Source of the DNA: CAWGGS01 sp963822095
GTDB taxonomy: Bacteria; Desulfobacterota; Desulfobulbia; Desulfobulbales; Desulfocapsaceae
DNA length: 64,000 nucleotides
Assembly (NCBI GenBank): GCA_963822095.1
Contig: CAWGGS010000002.1
Span: 37,779 to 101,778, forward strand
Direction of reading: 5' to 3'
Below, piece by piece: positions 25,727-35,195 of the stretch (the first letter of the stretch is position 1; every line of letters begins with the position of its first letter). The position numbers were made by a program, and so were the translations under genes. A model generated the notes under the pieces. The model did not search any database. It saw only the letters and a program-made list of their open reading frames with translations, and was not told the DNA's origin.

Positions 25727-26708
25727 ACGTCCCGTTGGTATTTTTCCGTCCAAGCAGAAAAACCCGATGTGGTACCGGGTAGCCCTCCACTGTCAAAGAA
25801 GGATCTACAGGATCAACATAGTCGCTGAAGGATTCAAAAATCATCCAATCTGTTCGGCGTTGTTCGTCAGATGTCATCGGGTGGCTGCAAATAAGATTTA
25901 CATCCTTGAATCCTGTCCGTTGTAACCAATGGGCCAGGCAGGCCCCGGTCGGGACGAAGTAGGTTCCCGGGACCTTGGCGTAGGTTTTTTCCGGGAAAAG
26001 TGCAATGGGGTCGCTTCCGGGAATAGCTTGGGATTCGAGGATCAAGGTTCCGCCCGGTTTCAGGGAGGTGAAAACGTCTTTTAAGACATCCAAAGGGGAA
26101 GGGCGGTGGTAGATGATCCCCATCAGAAAGATCACATCGAAACAGTTGGGAAACAGGGAAAGATGTTCGACGCCCAATAAGTCGATAAAGAGATTACTTA
26201 TGCCGGCCATTCCGTTGAGGGCCTTGAAACAATAATAATGCTGGATCGTTGGTTCAAACCCGAGGACAAGTCTTGGCCTGTGCGGGGTCATCCGGAACAT
26301 GTAGTAGCCGTTGTTGCAACCGATATCGGCGACGGTCTTGCCGGAAAGGTCCGGCAGGAACGGCAGGAGCCGCTGCCATTTGCGTTCGCTGCGCCATTCG
26401 GCATCGACATCGATACCGAATATGGAAAAAGGTCCTTTACGCCAGGGCATAAAGGACCTCAGGTCTTCTTTTATGGTCTTTCGGGTTGTCTCTGATAGCT
26501 CATCTCCGGTGCCGATGGTGACGATATCGCCACTGCAATCAACATGGCGGGCGGAATGCCGCATGAGTCGCTCGCAGGGCCTGCGGTAGCGCAGGAATCC
26601 TTTTTTCTCCTGTCCGGCCCATGCAAGGCGCTCATTGCGGATGGACAGGATTTCTTCCGACCTTGCAGTCTTTGTCAGTAAGGGGAGATAGTCGGTTTCC
26701 GTACTCAC
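25725..26708 (-). CDS. cmoB: tRNA U34 carboxymethyltransferase
   Basis: Transfers a carboxymethyl group from carboxy-SAM to 5-hydroxyuridine-34 in tRNA, forming cmo5U. About 327 residues. SAM-fold motif VADIGCNNGYYMFRM, plus MPWRKGPFSIFGIDVDAEWR, GIIYHRPSPLDVL and DEQRRTDWMIFESFSDYVDP, all characteristic of CmoB. The GTG at 26706-26708 overlaps the cmoA stop (GTGA), indicating coupled translation; a longer frame to 26747 is unlikely. It directly follows cmoA, which supplies the cofactor. Confidence 0.95.
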   Translation of the reverse strand: MSTETDYLPLLTKTARSEEILSIRNERLAWAGQEKKGFLRYRRPCERLMRHSARHVDCSGDIVTIGTGDELSETTRKTIKEDLRSFMPWRKGPFSIFGIDVDAEWRSERKWQRLLPFLPDLSGKTVADIGCNNGYYMFRMTPHRPRLVLGFEPTIQHYYCFKALNGMAGISNLFIDLLGVEHLSLFPNCFDVIFLMGIIYHRPSPLDVLKDVFTSLKPGGTLILESQAIPGSDPIALFPEKTYAKVPGTYFVPTGACLAHWLQRTGFKDVNLICSHPMTSDEQRRTDWMIFESFSDYVDPVDPSLTVEGYPVPHRVFLLGRKNTNGT

Positions 26709-27448
26709 GATGTCTTGACCGCTATAAAGGAGGTGAAATTGAACCACTGGAAAAAGGTTTCAGTCGAGCCGAAACCCGCTCTTTTTAACAATGCCTTGTT
26801 TTCTTCGATAGAAAACGGGATCAGAACATTTTCCAGGGCTTCACGTTTCTTGGCGATTTCCAGTTCGGAATAGCCTCGTTCCCGTTTGAATTGATGATAG
26901 ATGTCGATGAATTCCCTGTTTAATCTACTGTTTGGGCTGATCGTTTTTTCGCTCAAGATCAAAAGCCCCCCCGGACGCAGGTTGTCGTGGAGGCGGCGCA
27001 GAAAGCCTTCACGCAGGAGGGGACGAATAAACTGCAGGGTGTAATTCAAAACAAAGGCACCTGTCCCCGGCAGATGCAGATGGGTTATATCCTCCTCGAT
27101 AAAGCTAATACTATCTTGTTTGGAAAAGAGTTCGCACTTTAGTCTGGCCTTGTCAAGCATTGTCTTTGAGTTATCGACACCTATGAACTTCAGCTTCTTG
27201 TTTGAAAGAATTCTGGTCAGTTCCAGCAGGGTGGTACCGGTTGCACAGCCCAGATCGACAATCTTGTCCTCAGGGTCCAGGTATCTCTCAAGAAGGTGGG
27301 CCGAGGCGCGGATAACCTCGCGGTAGAAGGGCACGGAGCGGTCCAGCATGTCGTCGAAAACCTCGGCGACCCGTTCAGAAAAGGTGAAATCCTCGGGAAT
27401 GGATTCCACCTGAAACAGTGTGTCTTTTTCTTTATTTTTTGGCGGCAT
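26705..27448 (-). CDS. cmoA: carboxy-S-adenosyl-L-methionine synthase
   Basis: Makes carboxy-SAM from SAM and prephenate for CmoB. 247 residues. Motifs: FTFSERVAEVFDDMLDRSVP with FYREVI, the SAM loop KIVDLGCATGTTLLELT, FIGVDNSKTMLDKARLK and LNYTLQFIRP. Overlaps cmoB by 4 nt. The prephenate requirement links it to the shikimate pathway (aroC, aroD and aroE also in this window). Confidence 0.95.
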   Translation of the reverse strand: MPPKNKEKDTLFQVESIPEDFTFSERVAEVFDDMLDRSVPFYREVIRASAHLLERYLDPEDKIVDLGCATGTTLLELTRILSNKKLKFIGVDNSKTMLDKARLKCELFSKQDSISFIEEDITHLHLPGTGAFVLNYTLQFIRPLLREGFLRRLHDNLRPGGLLILSEKTISPNSRLNREFIDIYHQFKRERGYSELEIAKKREALENVLIPFSIEENKALLKRAGFGSTETFFQWFNFTSFIAVKTS

Positions 27449-27722
27449 GGCAGGATCGGTTCTCTAAAAAATATCGCCGGGCTTCAGGCCGGCACCGATG
27501 CACTATACCACCAACCCTTCATCGGGAAAACAGGTAAGCTGGATTTCATGAACACTATGTCAATTTGGCTCAGCCAGAATTGATCAAATCGGGGATAAGC
27601 GCAAGAATAGGCTTGCCATGAGAAGAATATCTCAGTAGAATTGCTCACTGATCAGGGGGTGGTTTCCCGGTGGAGGCAGAATTCACTGACCTCGGTTTAT
27701 AGAATTACAGCAAGGTGATGAT

Positions 27723-27947
27723 ATGAACGGAAAATGGTGGAAATATGCAATTATCGGAATTGTATTATTTGATCTTTGTCTTTTTTTCGTGGGGGTCATA
27801 CCCCTGGCGGATGGCGGAATGCTCGCCGTTCCTTGGGGCGACGGCGTTCTAGCACTGCACAATGTTTCCTTTGATGGATTTCTCAAGACGCATCTGATGC
27901 AAAACATTACCGCGGCAGCGGTTTTGCTGACGATGACCTTGTCGTAG
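27723..27947 (+). CDS. small hypothetical membrane protein
   Basis: 74 residues: MNGKWWKYAIIGIVLFDLCL and FFVGVIPLADGG form one clear hydrophobic span; a second, weaker one lies at the C-terminus (ITAAAVLLTMTLS). AAGGTGAT precedes the ATG by 4-5 nt. No family recognised. It stands alone between cmoA (divergent) and the biotinoyl-like gene. Confidence 0.55.
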   Translation: MNGKWWKYAIIGIVLFDLCLFFVGVIPLADGGMLAVPWGDGVLALHNVSFDGFLKTHLMQNITAAAVLLTMTLS

Positions 27948-28173
27948 AGGTGCCGTGACCTGGGCCGCTAGTCATCGGCATTTATTAATTGAAAATACGT
28001 CTCTTAGGTATACCTTAATAATTTTGAAATTTCGTTCAAGATCGAGGTATGCGAAAAGATACCGGATGCTTCGTTGCTATTTCGGTGGTGTTACTTTTCG
28101 CACAACACAGGCTATTGAATGAAAAAGCAATCTTTCTAAGCGGGCCCTAAGAAATGATATACGGACTGGATGC

Positions 28174-28830
28174 ATGGCAAATGAAATTGATTTTGATGAG
28201 ATTTTAGGTAAGTATAGATCCGATCCCTACGATTATGTGGATGTCTGTGCCACCCATACCGGAATTGTCCGTTGTCTTGTTTCCGAAGGAGAGGAGGTGG
28301 CGGCCCCCAGCGGTCAGTGGCTGCATGTGCCTGGAACAGTTCTTTATGAGATAACCAGGGAGCGTAATTCAAAACTTGTGACATCACAGACCAACGGCAC
28401 TGTAGCAGACATCCGCTCCGAGCTGGATGGGAAATTCGTTGAGGCGGGTGAAAAGTTGATGACCATTCGCCATCCTCTGAAGAAGAAAGAAATCATTGAA
28501 AACATCCTAAAAGAGGTCCTTTTTCTTTTTCCCGCCCCTGAAAGAGCAAAGTATTTTTTTTCACTGGATGTCCAGTCACGTATCGAGAAAAAGGGGGCCC
28601 AGGCGGTATCGATAAAACCGGGTGATGAGATCATTACCATGTCCCTGATGAAACGTGATACACCGGTTTATTACGAAGGAGAGCCCGGTGTGGTCTATTC
28701 CATTTATTTCAAGCCCGGCATCTCAGTTGACCAGGGAGACCCGTTAATAGGGGTCTGCTCATCCGACAAGCTGCCGCTCATTCAGAAGATCATCACCAGA
28801 GTGAAAGCCGATTGGGATGCTGAAGCATAA
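28174..28830 (+). CDS. biotinoyl/lipoyl-like (barrel-sandwich hybrid) protein
   Basis: 218 residues. Residues ~25-100 have the pattern of a biotinyl/lipoyl domain: THTGIVRCLVSEGEEVAAPS, then SQTNGTVADIRSELDGKFVE and AGEKLMTI. The modifiable AMKM is absent; at the expected spacing before NGTV there is an Arg (RERNSK). A second half (~130-215) has another GDPLIGV-like element. No strong ribosome-binding site. The next gene, 22 bp away, is a biotin ligase, which supports a biotin-related role, but attachment to this protein is unproven. Confidence 0.7.
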   Translation: MANEIDFDEILGKYRSDPYDYVDVCATHTGIVRCLVSEGEEVAAPSGQWLHVPGTVLYEITRERNSKLVTSQTNGTVADIRSELDGKFVEAGEKLMTIRHPLKKKEIIENILKEVLFLFPAPERAKYFFSLDVQSRIEKKGAQAVSIKPGDEIITMSLMKRDTPVYYEGEPGVVYSIYFKPGISVDQGDPLIGVCSSDKLPLIQKIITRVKADWDAEA

Positions 28831-28852
28831 CAGTAGGCGATGGTCTTGATCA

Positions 28853-29770
28853 ATGCCTGTAATCAGCCCGACCGTCGAGGACCTTCAGCGATATATACTT
28901 GAGCACGAACTGCCCCTGCGCAGTCGGACGACAAACGATGCGGAGACGGTGCTCCGTTACGGAGCATTTGTTGGTTCCGTATTCGCGCACCATGATTTTT
29001 TAAACCGTGCCATGGACAGGGCTCGGGAGATAATCGACAGGAGCGAAAATGCAGATCGATCGGTGTCAAGCGGCACGGTCATTATAGCTGGGACCCTTGA
29101 TAGTGCAAGGGGACGCTTCACCCGGTCCTGGCATGCCCCGGCTGGTGGACTCTGGGGATGTCTGATCCACGCCAATACCTTCATTCCTGATTTTCGGCGG
29201 TTTATTTCCCTGGCAGTGGGCGTAGCCTGTTGCGAGGCCGTCCGACAAATAGGGCTTTCCAAGGCAAACCTGCGCTGGGTAAACGATGTTCTGGTCGAGC
29301 GGAAAAAGGTGGCAGGCTTCCTGATTCAGGGGTATTCAGGGCCTAAGCGTCACGGCGAGTACGATCTCATTGGCTTTGGAATCAATGTAAATAACGACTC
29401 ATTCCCGGAAGAGTTGCAAACAACGGCTATCTCTTTGGCACAAGCGCTTGGTCATCCCGTTGATCTTGACACTTTCACCCTGATCTTTCTGGCCAAGCTG
29501 TCCTGGAACATGGGGTTGCTGTACGCTGAAGAGGCTCATGCATTACGGGAACACGGAATTTCCGAAGAAAGGGATGAGCCGGCGCTTCTGAAACGCTGGA
29601 AGGAACTTTCCGATACCGTCGGCAGGAGAGTTGTGTATGGCTTCAACGTCTTTGAGACTCCTCTTTATCAGGCTACGGTCATGGCACTCCAGGGTGACGG
29701 ATCACTGCTGTTGCGACTTGACGACGGTTCCTTCACAAGCGTGCAAAGCGGAGAAATACGATATCTCTAA
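28853..29770 (+). CDS. biotin--[carboxyl carrier protein] ligase family protein
   Basis: 305 residues without the DNA-binding domain of BirA, hence a probable group I ligase. Catalytic region: GTLDSARGRFTRSWHAPAGG (the biotinyl-AMP loop GRGRxxRxW variant), LRWVNDVLVERKKVAGFLIQ, and GFGINVNNDSFPEE. A C-terminal SH3-like cap ends LRLDDGSFTSVQSGEIRYL. An N-terminal extension of ~75 residues precedes the core. Probably in an operon with the biotinoyl-like gene 22 bp upstream. Lipoate ligases share the fold but the KxxND-type motif favours biotin. Confidence 0.85.
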   Translation: MPVISPTVEDLQRYILEHELPLRSRTTNDAETVLRYGAFVGSVFAHHDFLNRAMDRAREIIDRSENADRSVSSGTVIIAGTLDSARGRFTRSWHAPAGGLWGCLIHANTFIPDFRRFISLAVGVACCEAVRQIGLSKANLRWVNDVLVERKKVAGFLIQGYSGPKRHGEYDLIGFGINVNNDSFPEELQTTAISLAQALGHPVDLDTFTLIFLAKLSWNMGLLYAEEAHALREHGISEERDEPALLKRWKELSDTVGRRVVYGFNVFETPLYQATVMALQGDGSLLLRLDDGSFTSVQSGEIRYL

Positions 29771-29856
29771 GAGGCGGAATCCAGAGTTCCGAACAGAAAA
29801 AATGGCCAAGTGTTGGTATATCTGTTCTCCTATGATTTTTTTCTGATCCCTGTCTC

Positions 29857-30627
29857 CTATTTCCTGTCTCCTGTCGTTATAATCGTTTCCCATGATTGAA
29901 TATCGCGTTGAAAGAGTCTACGTCCAAAACGGTGGAGCAATATAAGGGATTCATTTAGGGCTAAACTCGAGAACTGCCTCCGGTGCAGACGTTTAATGGG
30001 GAGAGTTTGAATATCCGTTAAGAGTCGGATTGTGCCGAAGGCAAGGGGAACGACTGTTTGATGACCATGTGCTGCACAGGTTTCACAGACCAGTCCGCCT
30101 ATCGTATAGTTGAAACTGAATCTCATTTGAGAGGATACTCCAAGGCCGCAATGATGGCAGCATTGAAGGTCGGGCCTGTAACCGATATAATCAAAGAATC
30201 TAATCAAAAATATTGCAATTACAGGAAGGTGGGGGTGGTTTTTGTCAAGAGATCGTAGTGCCCAGTGAAGCAGAGTAAAGACCCTGGAGTCGCATTCTTT
30301 CTCCCGTACACCCATTAGGATGAATTCACGGATAACCGTTGCGGCATTGTAAAGTTCGACTTTTTTTCGGAGCTGAAGAAAGCTTGATTCCAGTTCAGCA
30401 GCTGCAATAAATGCGAGACCGTCTTGCCTGGGAAGAGTGTAGGTGATATGGAGCAGGGAAAAAAGTTCCAGTTTATTGACAAAGCGTCGTTTACTGCGTT
30501 TTGCTCCTTTGGCGATACCCGTAAAACGGCCTGCTTCAGGGCAGAAGAAGGTGACTATTTTATCGGACTCTCCATGGTCGCGACAATCAAGGACGATGGC
30601 AGATGTCTGCTGTTCCGGTGAAGCCAT
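29857..30627 (-). CDS. recO: DNA repair protein RecO
   Basis: RecF-pathway mediator that helps load RecA on SSB-coated DNA. 256 residues. N-terminal OB fold: TSAIVLDCRDHGESDKIVTF, KGAKRSKRRFVNKLELFSLL. Helical C-terminal half with a zinc site CCHHCG and CETC. The ATG at 30627 is the natural start. Downstream of the RodZ-like gene by 31 bp on the same strand, so probably co-transcribed. Confidence 0.93.
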   Translation of the reverse strand: MASPEQQTSAIVLDCRDHGESDKIVTFFCPEAGRFTGIAKGAKRSKRRFVNKLELFSLLHITYTLPRQDGLAFIAAAELESSFLQLRKKVELYNAATVIREFILMGVREKECDSRVFTLLHWALRSLDKNHPHLPVIAIFLIRFFDYIGYRPDLQCCHHCGLGVSSQMRFSFNYTIGGLVCETCAAHGHQTVVPLAFGTIRLLTDIQTLPIKRLHRRQFSSLALNESLILLHRFGRRLFQRDIQSWETIITTGDRK

Positions 30628-30658
30628 ACAATGTTCTCATCCGATCCATCAGCAGGAA

Positions 30659-31510
30659 TTATTTGGGTACGGAGTCGGGAATTGAAACCGTGATAAAACC
30701 GCCAACCGGTTTCGGCAATGGGATGATAACCCCGTTCAGACTCAGCCGTGTCTTTGTGTCTGCTGGAAGAGTAAGCGTCATGGATTGTTTCGGATGCCAC
30801 TCATACGTCTGCCCTGCGGTAAAGTTCATCTCGTCAGGGAAATCCTCATCGACCACAACTGTTGCCTTTGTAGCTTCCTGAAATTCAGCGATGAGAGTAT
30901 ATTTCCAGGTAGTGGTGGAAGTCGTGGCTGTATTTTTATCCGCGGACTGGTGGTAGGGCGATGGAGACACAGAATTCTCTTTGACCGGTGCCGGAGGTGG
31001 AGTAACACTCTTTGACTCGTTGCTTTGTTCTATTGACGGCATGTGTCCGAAGCTCCTCAGCTGATTGCTTAAAAACCTTGCCGGATTCCATGAAAAATAC
31101 CAACATACTCCTGTTACCAACAGGATAAAGACGACTAAGGAAAATCCCATGAGGGAGATGGGGCTGAACGCAGGTCGTTCGGCCATGGGACTGACGGCTT
31201 CGCCCAACATTGATGGGGTCTGCATTGTCTTCTTTCTATTTTTCTGGTTAGAATCACGTTCGTTTATATAACATTCCAAAACATGGTCGACATCCACTTC
31301 GAGGAGACGGGCGTAGATCGAAAAAAAGCCGCGGGCGAAGGCGTCCGCCGGCAGAGCCCTGTATTCTCCGTCTTCCATTGCCTTCAGAGTGATAAGCGGG
31401 ATCTTGGTCTGTTCGGCGACATCTGATAAATCCAGACCCTTGTCTGTTCTGTGTCTATGTAAAAATTGACCTAGTGTTTCGCTATCGGATACGGAGGGAT
31501 CATTCACCAT
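30659..31510 (-). CDS. RodZ-like HTH membrane protein
   Basis: About 283 residues. N-terminal Xre-type HTH (ETLGQFLHRHRTDKGLDLSD, VAEQTKIPLITLKAMEDGEY), one membrane span near residue 130 (MGFSLVVFILLVTGVCWYFS), a Pro/Ser-rich linker, and a C-terminal beta domain like DUF4115 (TLTLPADTKTRLSLNGVIIP). RodZ proteins link MreB to the cell-wall machinery. Start taken at the ATG 31510, which has CAGGAA upstream; a longer TTG-type start at 31582 is unlikely. Confidence 0.85.
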   Translation of the reverse strand: MVNDPSVSDSETLGQFLHRHRTDKGLDLSDVAEQTKIPLITLKAMEDGEYRALPADAFARGFFSIYARLLEVDVDHVLECYINERDSNQKNRKKTMQTPSMLGEAVSPMAERPAFSPISLMGFSLVVFILLVTGVCWYFSWNPARFLSNQLRSFGHMPSIEQSNESKSVTPPPAPVKENSVSPSPYHQSADKNTATTSTTTWKYTLIAEFQEATKATVVVDEDFPDEMNFTAGQTYEWHPKQSMTLTLPADTKTRLSLNGVIIPLPKPVGGFITVSIPDSVPK

Positions 31511-31622
31511 CGGTTGATTCCTGCTGTCGGAAAATAAGGAGTATGGTTGGCTCAATATCGTTTCAAACGATATAAGCGCCAACCTGAGACGTAATCATTT
31601 CAACAAGACCCTCGCAGCGGGC

Positions 31623-32651
31623 CTAGGGGTACATCTTTTTGATATAGGCTTGTTCTTTCAGGTCTTTTACCCAAACGTCGAATTCTTTTTTCAATTGTTG
31701 CCCATAGAGGATTTCCCGTATCCCCTCCTTGGCCGATTCGTAGGACGACTTAGGGTCTACTCCGTCTTTGCTGGCCAAGAGCTTGAAAAATTGAAATCCT
31801 GCGGGGGTTTCAATGATTTTGCTTATCTGCCCCGGCTTAAGGCTTACTATGGCGTCTCGCATGTCTGAAGCCATGTCATCTTTTTGCAGCACACCTATGT
31901 CGCCCCCTTCGGAGGCAGATGGGAGTGTTGAATATTTTTTTGCCAGCTCTCTGAAATCCTGACCATCTTCGGCGAGTTTTCGAACCTCTTCCGCCCGGCG
32001 TTTGGCATCGATTTTATCTGCATACATGTTCGGTGCTGATTTTTGTGATTCGGAAGAGTCTCCCCAGGAAAAGCCGATCTGCAAAAGGGCATATCCATCT
32101 TTGGTTTGAGTATACTCCTTCCTGTGGGCATCATAATACTCCTTTATCATCGTTTCAGTAATCACAACCTTGGATCGGACGTCGTGATTTATTACTTTTT
32201 CCTGGAGAATCTGATATTTGAGGTTCTTTTTATATTCGGATTGCGTTAATCCGGATGCACGTATTTGGGCTGCGAATTGTTCTTTAGTAAGACCACTTCT
32301 TTTGGCAAGAAGCTCATAGGCATGTTTATAATCCTCATCGGTAACTCTGATCCTGGCTTTTTTAGCTTTTTGGGCGATAAGATCCTTTTCAATCAAGGTG
32401 TCGAGCATACTCTCTTTTGCTCGTTGGATTTCCTCTTGCCGGGATTCAGCAGTTGCTTTTTCTGTAATCTTTTTCAAATACGGCTGTATGGCATCTTCCA
32501 GGTCCGAGAGGAGAATGACATCGTTATTGACCACCGCAACAACACGATCGATAACCTTGCCGACAGCAATTCCGGTGAAAAGTAAGGGGAAAATCAAGCA
32601 TAAAATGAGAATAAAAACCTGTCGACGGAGGAAAGGAGGAAAAGGTGTCAT
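31623..32651 (-). CDS. SurA-like periplasmic peptidyl-prolyl isomerase
   Basis: 342 residues with a signal peptide (RRQVFILILCLIFPLLFTGI, then VGKVIDRVVAVVNNDVILLS, the classical SurA/PpiD start). The SurA N-domain runs to ~170; one parvulin domain follows (YSTLPSASEGGDIGVLQKDD, KPGQISKIIETPAGFQFFKL). Likely folds outer-membrane proteins such as LptD (encoded at 56097). Followed 112 bp later by the RodZ-like gene. Confidence 0.9.
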   Translation of the reverse strand: MTPFPPFLRRQVFILILCLIFPLLFTGIAVGKVIDRVVAVVNNDVILLSDLEDAIQPYLKKITEKATAESRQEEIQRAKESMLDTLIEKDLIAQKAKKARIRVTDEDYKHAYELLAKRSGLTKEQFAAQIRASGLTQSEYKKNLKYQILQEKVINHDVRSKVVITETMIKEYYDAHRKEYTQTKDGYALLQIGFSWGDSSESQKSAPNMYADKIDAKRRAEEVRKLAEDGQDFRELAKKYSTLPSASEGGDIGVLQKDDMASDMRDAIVSLKPGQISKIIETPAGFQFFKLLASKDGVDPKSSYESAKEGIREILYGQQLKKEFDVWVKDLKEQAYIKKMYP

Positions 32652-32990
32652 TGCATGTGTTTCCTTAATGGCGGTTGTGTTTTACCTGTATGTTTAAAAT
32701 AAAAGTGTGTGGGGATTGGCTAATGAAAATGTGCCGAATGTTGGATTGTAAGTTTGCCTGGCAAAATCATTTTCGGGCCGTCCGGGAGCACACACAATTT
32801 GTAGTCTAGCATGTTTTATAATTTATTACACGCATCTCCATATCCTTTTTTTCTGTTTTCCTGTCGTCTCGTAAAAAGATGCCGGGTCTCGGATCGGATC
32901 GTGAAGGATTATGCGGAAAAGTGAAGAAAATTTTGCCAGACGAGAGTATCATATTCCTAGAAGTTTTGAAATAATCTTAGGAGGAGATCG
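32652..32990. other. divergent intergenic region, surA-like / tlpA-like
   Basis: 339 bp, AT-rich near 32820-32860. Holds the AGGAGGAG ribosome-binding site of the thioredoxin gene at its right end. No convincing promoter or repeat was seen. Confidence 0.4.
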
Positions 32991-33497
32991 ATGGAAAAAA
33001 AACATAACCGACATAGTGTCGTAGTCTTGGCAATTCTTCTGGTAGTATCTTTCTTTTTTTCTGCAAAGCCCCTGTATGCGATTACGAAGATGCCGAGTTT
33101 TTCCGGTCCGGAAATAACTGACGGGAGGCCAATCGACAGCAAAGACCTCCAGGGAAAGGTACTCTTGGTTATCTTTTTTGCAACCTCATGCCCACCGTGC
33201 ATGGCAGAGGTTCCAAGCCTTGTCGATCTGCAGCAGGAATTGTCACGGGATGGATTCTCAGTGATCGCATTTTCTTTGGATGAGCAGGGGGCCAGGAGTG
33301 TCGCCTGGAGGCTTGAAAAGCTGGGGGTCAATTATCCGGTGGTAATGGCCGATAGCAAAACGGTATTTGGCTTTGGAGGAATTAGAGCGATTCCGGCCTC
33401 CTTCCTGATCAACCAGAAAGGAGATATTGTAAAAAAATATACGGGTTATGTCCCGCATTCCGTTTTATCAAAGGATATTAAGGATGTTATGAAATGA
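32991..33497 (+). CDS. exported TlpA/ResA-type thioredoxin-like protein
   Basis: 168 residues. Signal sequence MEKKHNRHSVVVLAILLVVS with a likely cut after PLYA. Thioredoxin fold with FFATSCPPCMAEVPSL (Cys67-Cys70) and a cis-Pro loop IRAIPASFLINQKGDIV. Periplasmic thiol-disulfide role, possibly reducing apocytochrome c before heme attachment, which fits the ccsA-like gene 2 kb downstream (inference). AGGAGGAG precedes the ATG. Confidence 0.9.
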   Translation: MEKKHNRHSVVVLAILLVVSFFFSAKPLYAITKMPSFSGPEITDGRPIDSKDLQGKVLLVIFFATSCPPCMAEVPSLVDLQQELSRDGFSVIAFSLDEQGARSVAWRLEKLGVNYPVVMADSKTVFGFGGIRAIPASFLINQKGDIVKKYTGYVPHSVLSKDIKDVMK

Positions 33498-33672
33498 TAA
33501 CCGGTGCCTACGGATTTTCAGCTCTCTTCCCACCGGAGGTGTTTGCCGGTTCCTTGTCGATTGACATGCAGAATGTTCGTGGGTATTGTAAAAAATCTGT
33601 GTTTGCGAATGACCAACCTTATGTGGTGTCCTTTCTCAACAGAACCCCTTAGTTCACAATAAAGCTTCAATC

Positions 33673-34404
33673 ATGGAGAATCGGCGTTTTGCCGCTGTGG
33701 TACCTATGGATATCAGAAATTTACCTGAAGAAGAACGATGCATTTATAATCGGATTAAAAAGCAATACTCACTCACCTTTGATAAACTGAAGGTTGGGGA
33801 AAAAACTATCAGGCTCCTAAAGACTGCAGATCTTGAAGAAGTTTTGGCCGGCAGGGATCCCTTTGCCGATGTTGCCGAGTTTCCTTTTTGGATAAGGCTT
33901 TGGGAGGCAGCCATGGTACTTTCGTATCTGTTGAGTTCGCTGCCTCAAGCCAAAGAAAAGAAACAGACCCTGCTGGAGCTGGGAGCAGGGCTTGGTGCAC
34001 CTGGTCTCGCCGCTGCTTCTGCAGGATTCGATGTTACTCTTAGTGACTATGAAGATATTATTCTTGATTTTGAGCGGGTAAGCAGTGCGGCGTCAGGATT
34101 GCCAGGGGTCAAGACATTACTCTTGGACTGGCTCAACCCTCCTGATCTTCAGCCGTTCGATGTGATTGCCGGGGCCGAGATTTTATTCCGCGAAGAATTT
34201 TTGCAACCGATTCTCTCCTTGGTAAAGTCCTATTTGAAACCCGACGGTACACTTTATCTCGCCCATGATATCCGCCGAAAATCTCTGTCGAAATTCCTGG
34301 AACTTGCAAGAGAGGATTTCCGTATAGCGGTTGGCAAACAGGTAATGAACACCTCCCGCGGGCAGGTCACGATTCTTGTCAACAGCCTTAAATGGAAAAA
34401 TTGA
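33673..34404 (+). CDS. SAM-dependent methyltransferase (METTL21-like group)
   Basis: 243 residues. After a ~60-residue N-terminal part come FPFWIRLWEAAMVLSYLLSS, the SAM loop LLELGAGLGAPGLAAASAGF and DVTLSDYEDIILDFE; this layout (W-x-A-x-xLxxYL then the SAM loop) matches protein lysine methyltransferases of the methyltransf_16 type. The target protein is unknown. Starts the met8-ccsA-hemA cluster, 17 bp before met8. No strong Shine-Dalgarno at 33673; an internal ATG at 33706 is possible. Confidence 0.82.
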   Translation: MENRRFAAVVPMDIRNLPEEERCIYNRIKKQYSLTFDKLKVGEKTIRLLKTADLEEVLAGRDPFADVAEFPFWIRLWEAAMVLSYLLSSLPQAKEKKQTLLELGAGLGAPGLAAASAGFDVTLSDYEDIILDFERVSSAASGLPGVKTLLLDWLNPPDLQPFDVIAGAEILFREEFLQPILSLVKSYLKPDGTLYLAHDIRRKSLSKFLELAREDFRIAVGKQVMNTSRGQVTILVNSLKWKN

Positions 34405-34421
34405 ACATGACATTGTAAGTT

Positions 34422-35141
34422 ATGCCTTTTTATCCTGTAAATCTCAAAGTACACGACCGTTTCTGCCTTATTATTGGAGGGGGGGAGGTCGCAGCCCGCA
34501 AGATTGAATCTCTTCTAGTCTGTGGGGCGAGGATTAGGGTCATCAGTCCGATGGCCTGTGATTTTATACGGGACCTTGCCCAAGGTGGGAAAATAGAATG
34601 GTGGCAGAGAGGGTTTCAAGCCGGCGATCTGCACGGGGCCTTCCTGGTTTTTGCGGCAACCAACGATCATGGGGTTCAGAAACAGGTGATCGACGAGGCC
34701 GGCTCCCATGATATCCTTTTAAACAGTGTCGATGTCCCCGAATCCTGTTCTTTCCAGGTGCCGGCTACGGTGCGACAGGGAGATCTGCTCATTACCGTAT
34801 CCACAGGCGGTGGCAGCCCTGCGCTGTCTGCCTGGATAAGAAAAAAACTCGCCGGACAATACGATATTGAATATGGATTGCTGGTTGATCTGTTTAAAAC
34901 GATCAGATCCATTGTCATAGGTGACGGTGGTTCGGTATGGTCCCATAAGCAGGTCTTTGAGAAGATACTGGAGGTCGACGTATTGACCTGCCTGCGTGAA
35001 AGGGACTGGCCGACGCTTCAGACGAAACTTATACCGATTCTTCCGAAAACAATAGATGTGGCAGCTCTTGTAGCCGATATTTCCACCAAAGAAATACCTC
35101 AAAGAGAGTCTCGTTGCAAAAGAGGCTTACAGGATGGTTGA
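34422..35141 (+). CDS. precorrin-2 dehydrogenase / sirohydrochlorin ferrochelatase (Met8/CysG N-type)
   Basis: 239 residues. N-terminal MPFYPVNLKVHDRFCLIIGG followed by GEVAARKIESLL is the NAD-binding Met8 fold; FAATNDHGVQKQVIDEA and STGGGSPALSAWIRKKL complete it. Oxidises precorrin-2 and can insert iron to give siroheme, the cofactor of dissimilatory sulfite reductase. The ferrochelation activity cannot be judged from sequence. No methyltransferase (CobA) half is fused. Lies between the methyltransferase and ccsA-like genes on one transcript. Confidence 0.9.
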   Translation: MPFYPVNLKVHDRFCLIIGGGEVAARKIESLLVCGARIRVISPMACDFIRDLAQGGKIEWWQRGFQAGDLHGAFLVFAATNDHGVQKQVIDEAGSHDILLNSVDVPESCSFQVPATVRQGDLLITVSTGGGSPALSAWIRKKLAGQYDIEYGLLVDLFKTIRSIVIGDGGSVWSHKQVFEKILEVDVLTCLRERDWPTLQTKLIPILPKTIDVAALVADISTKEIPQRESRCKRGLQDG

Positions 35142-35195
35142 TCTCACCTCTTTTCAACCTGCAATCAAATATCCGATGAGTTGACCTCGAAGACC

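Noticed and set aside
33493..33660. ~50-codon plus ORF starting at the tlpA-like stop
   Set aside because: Open frame of modest length with no motif and no Shine-Dalgarno; chance is likely.
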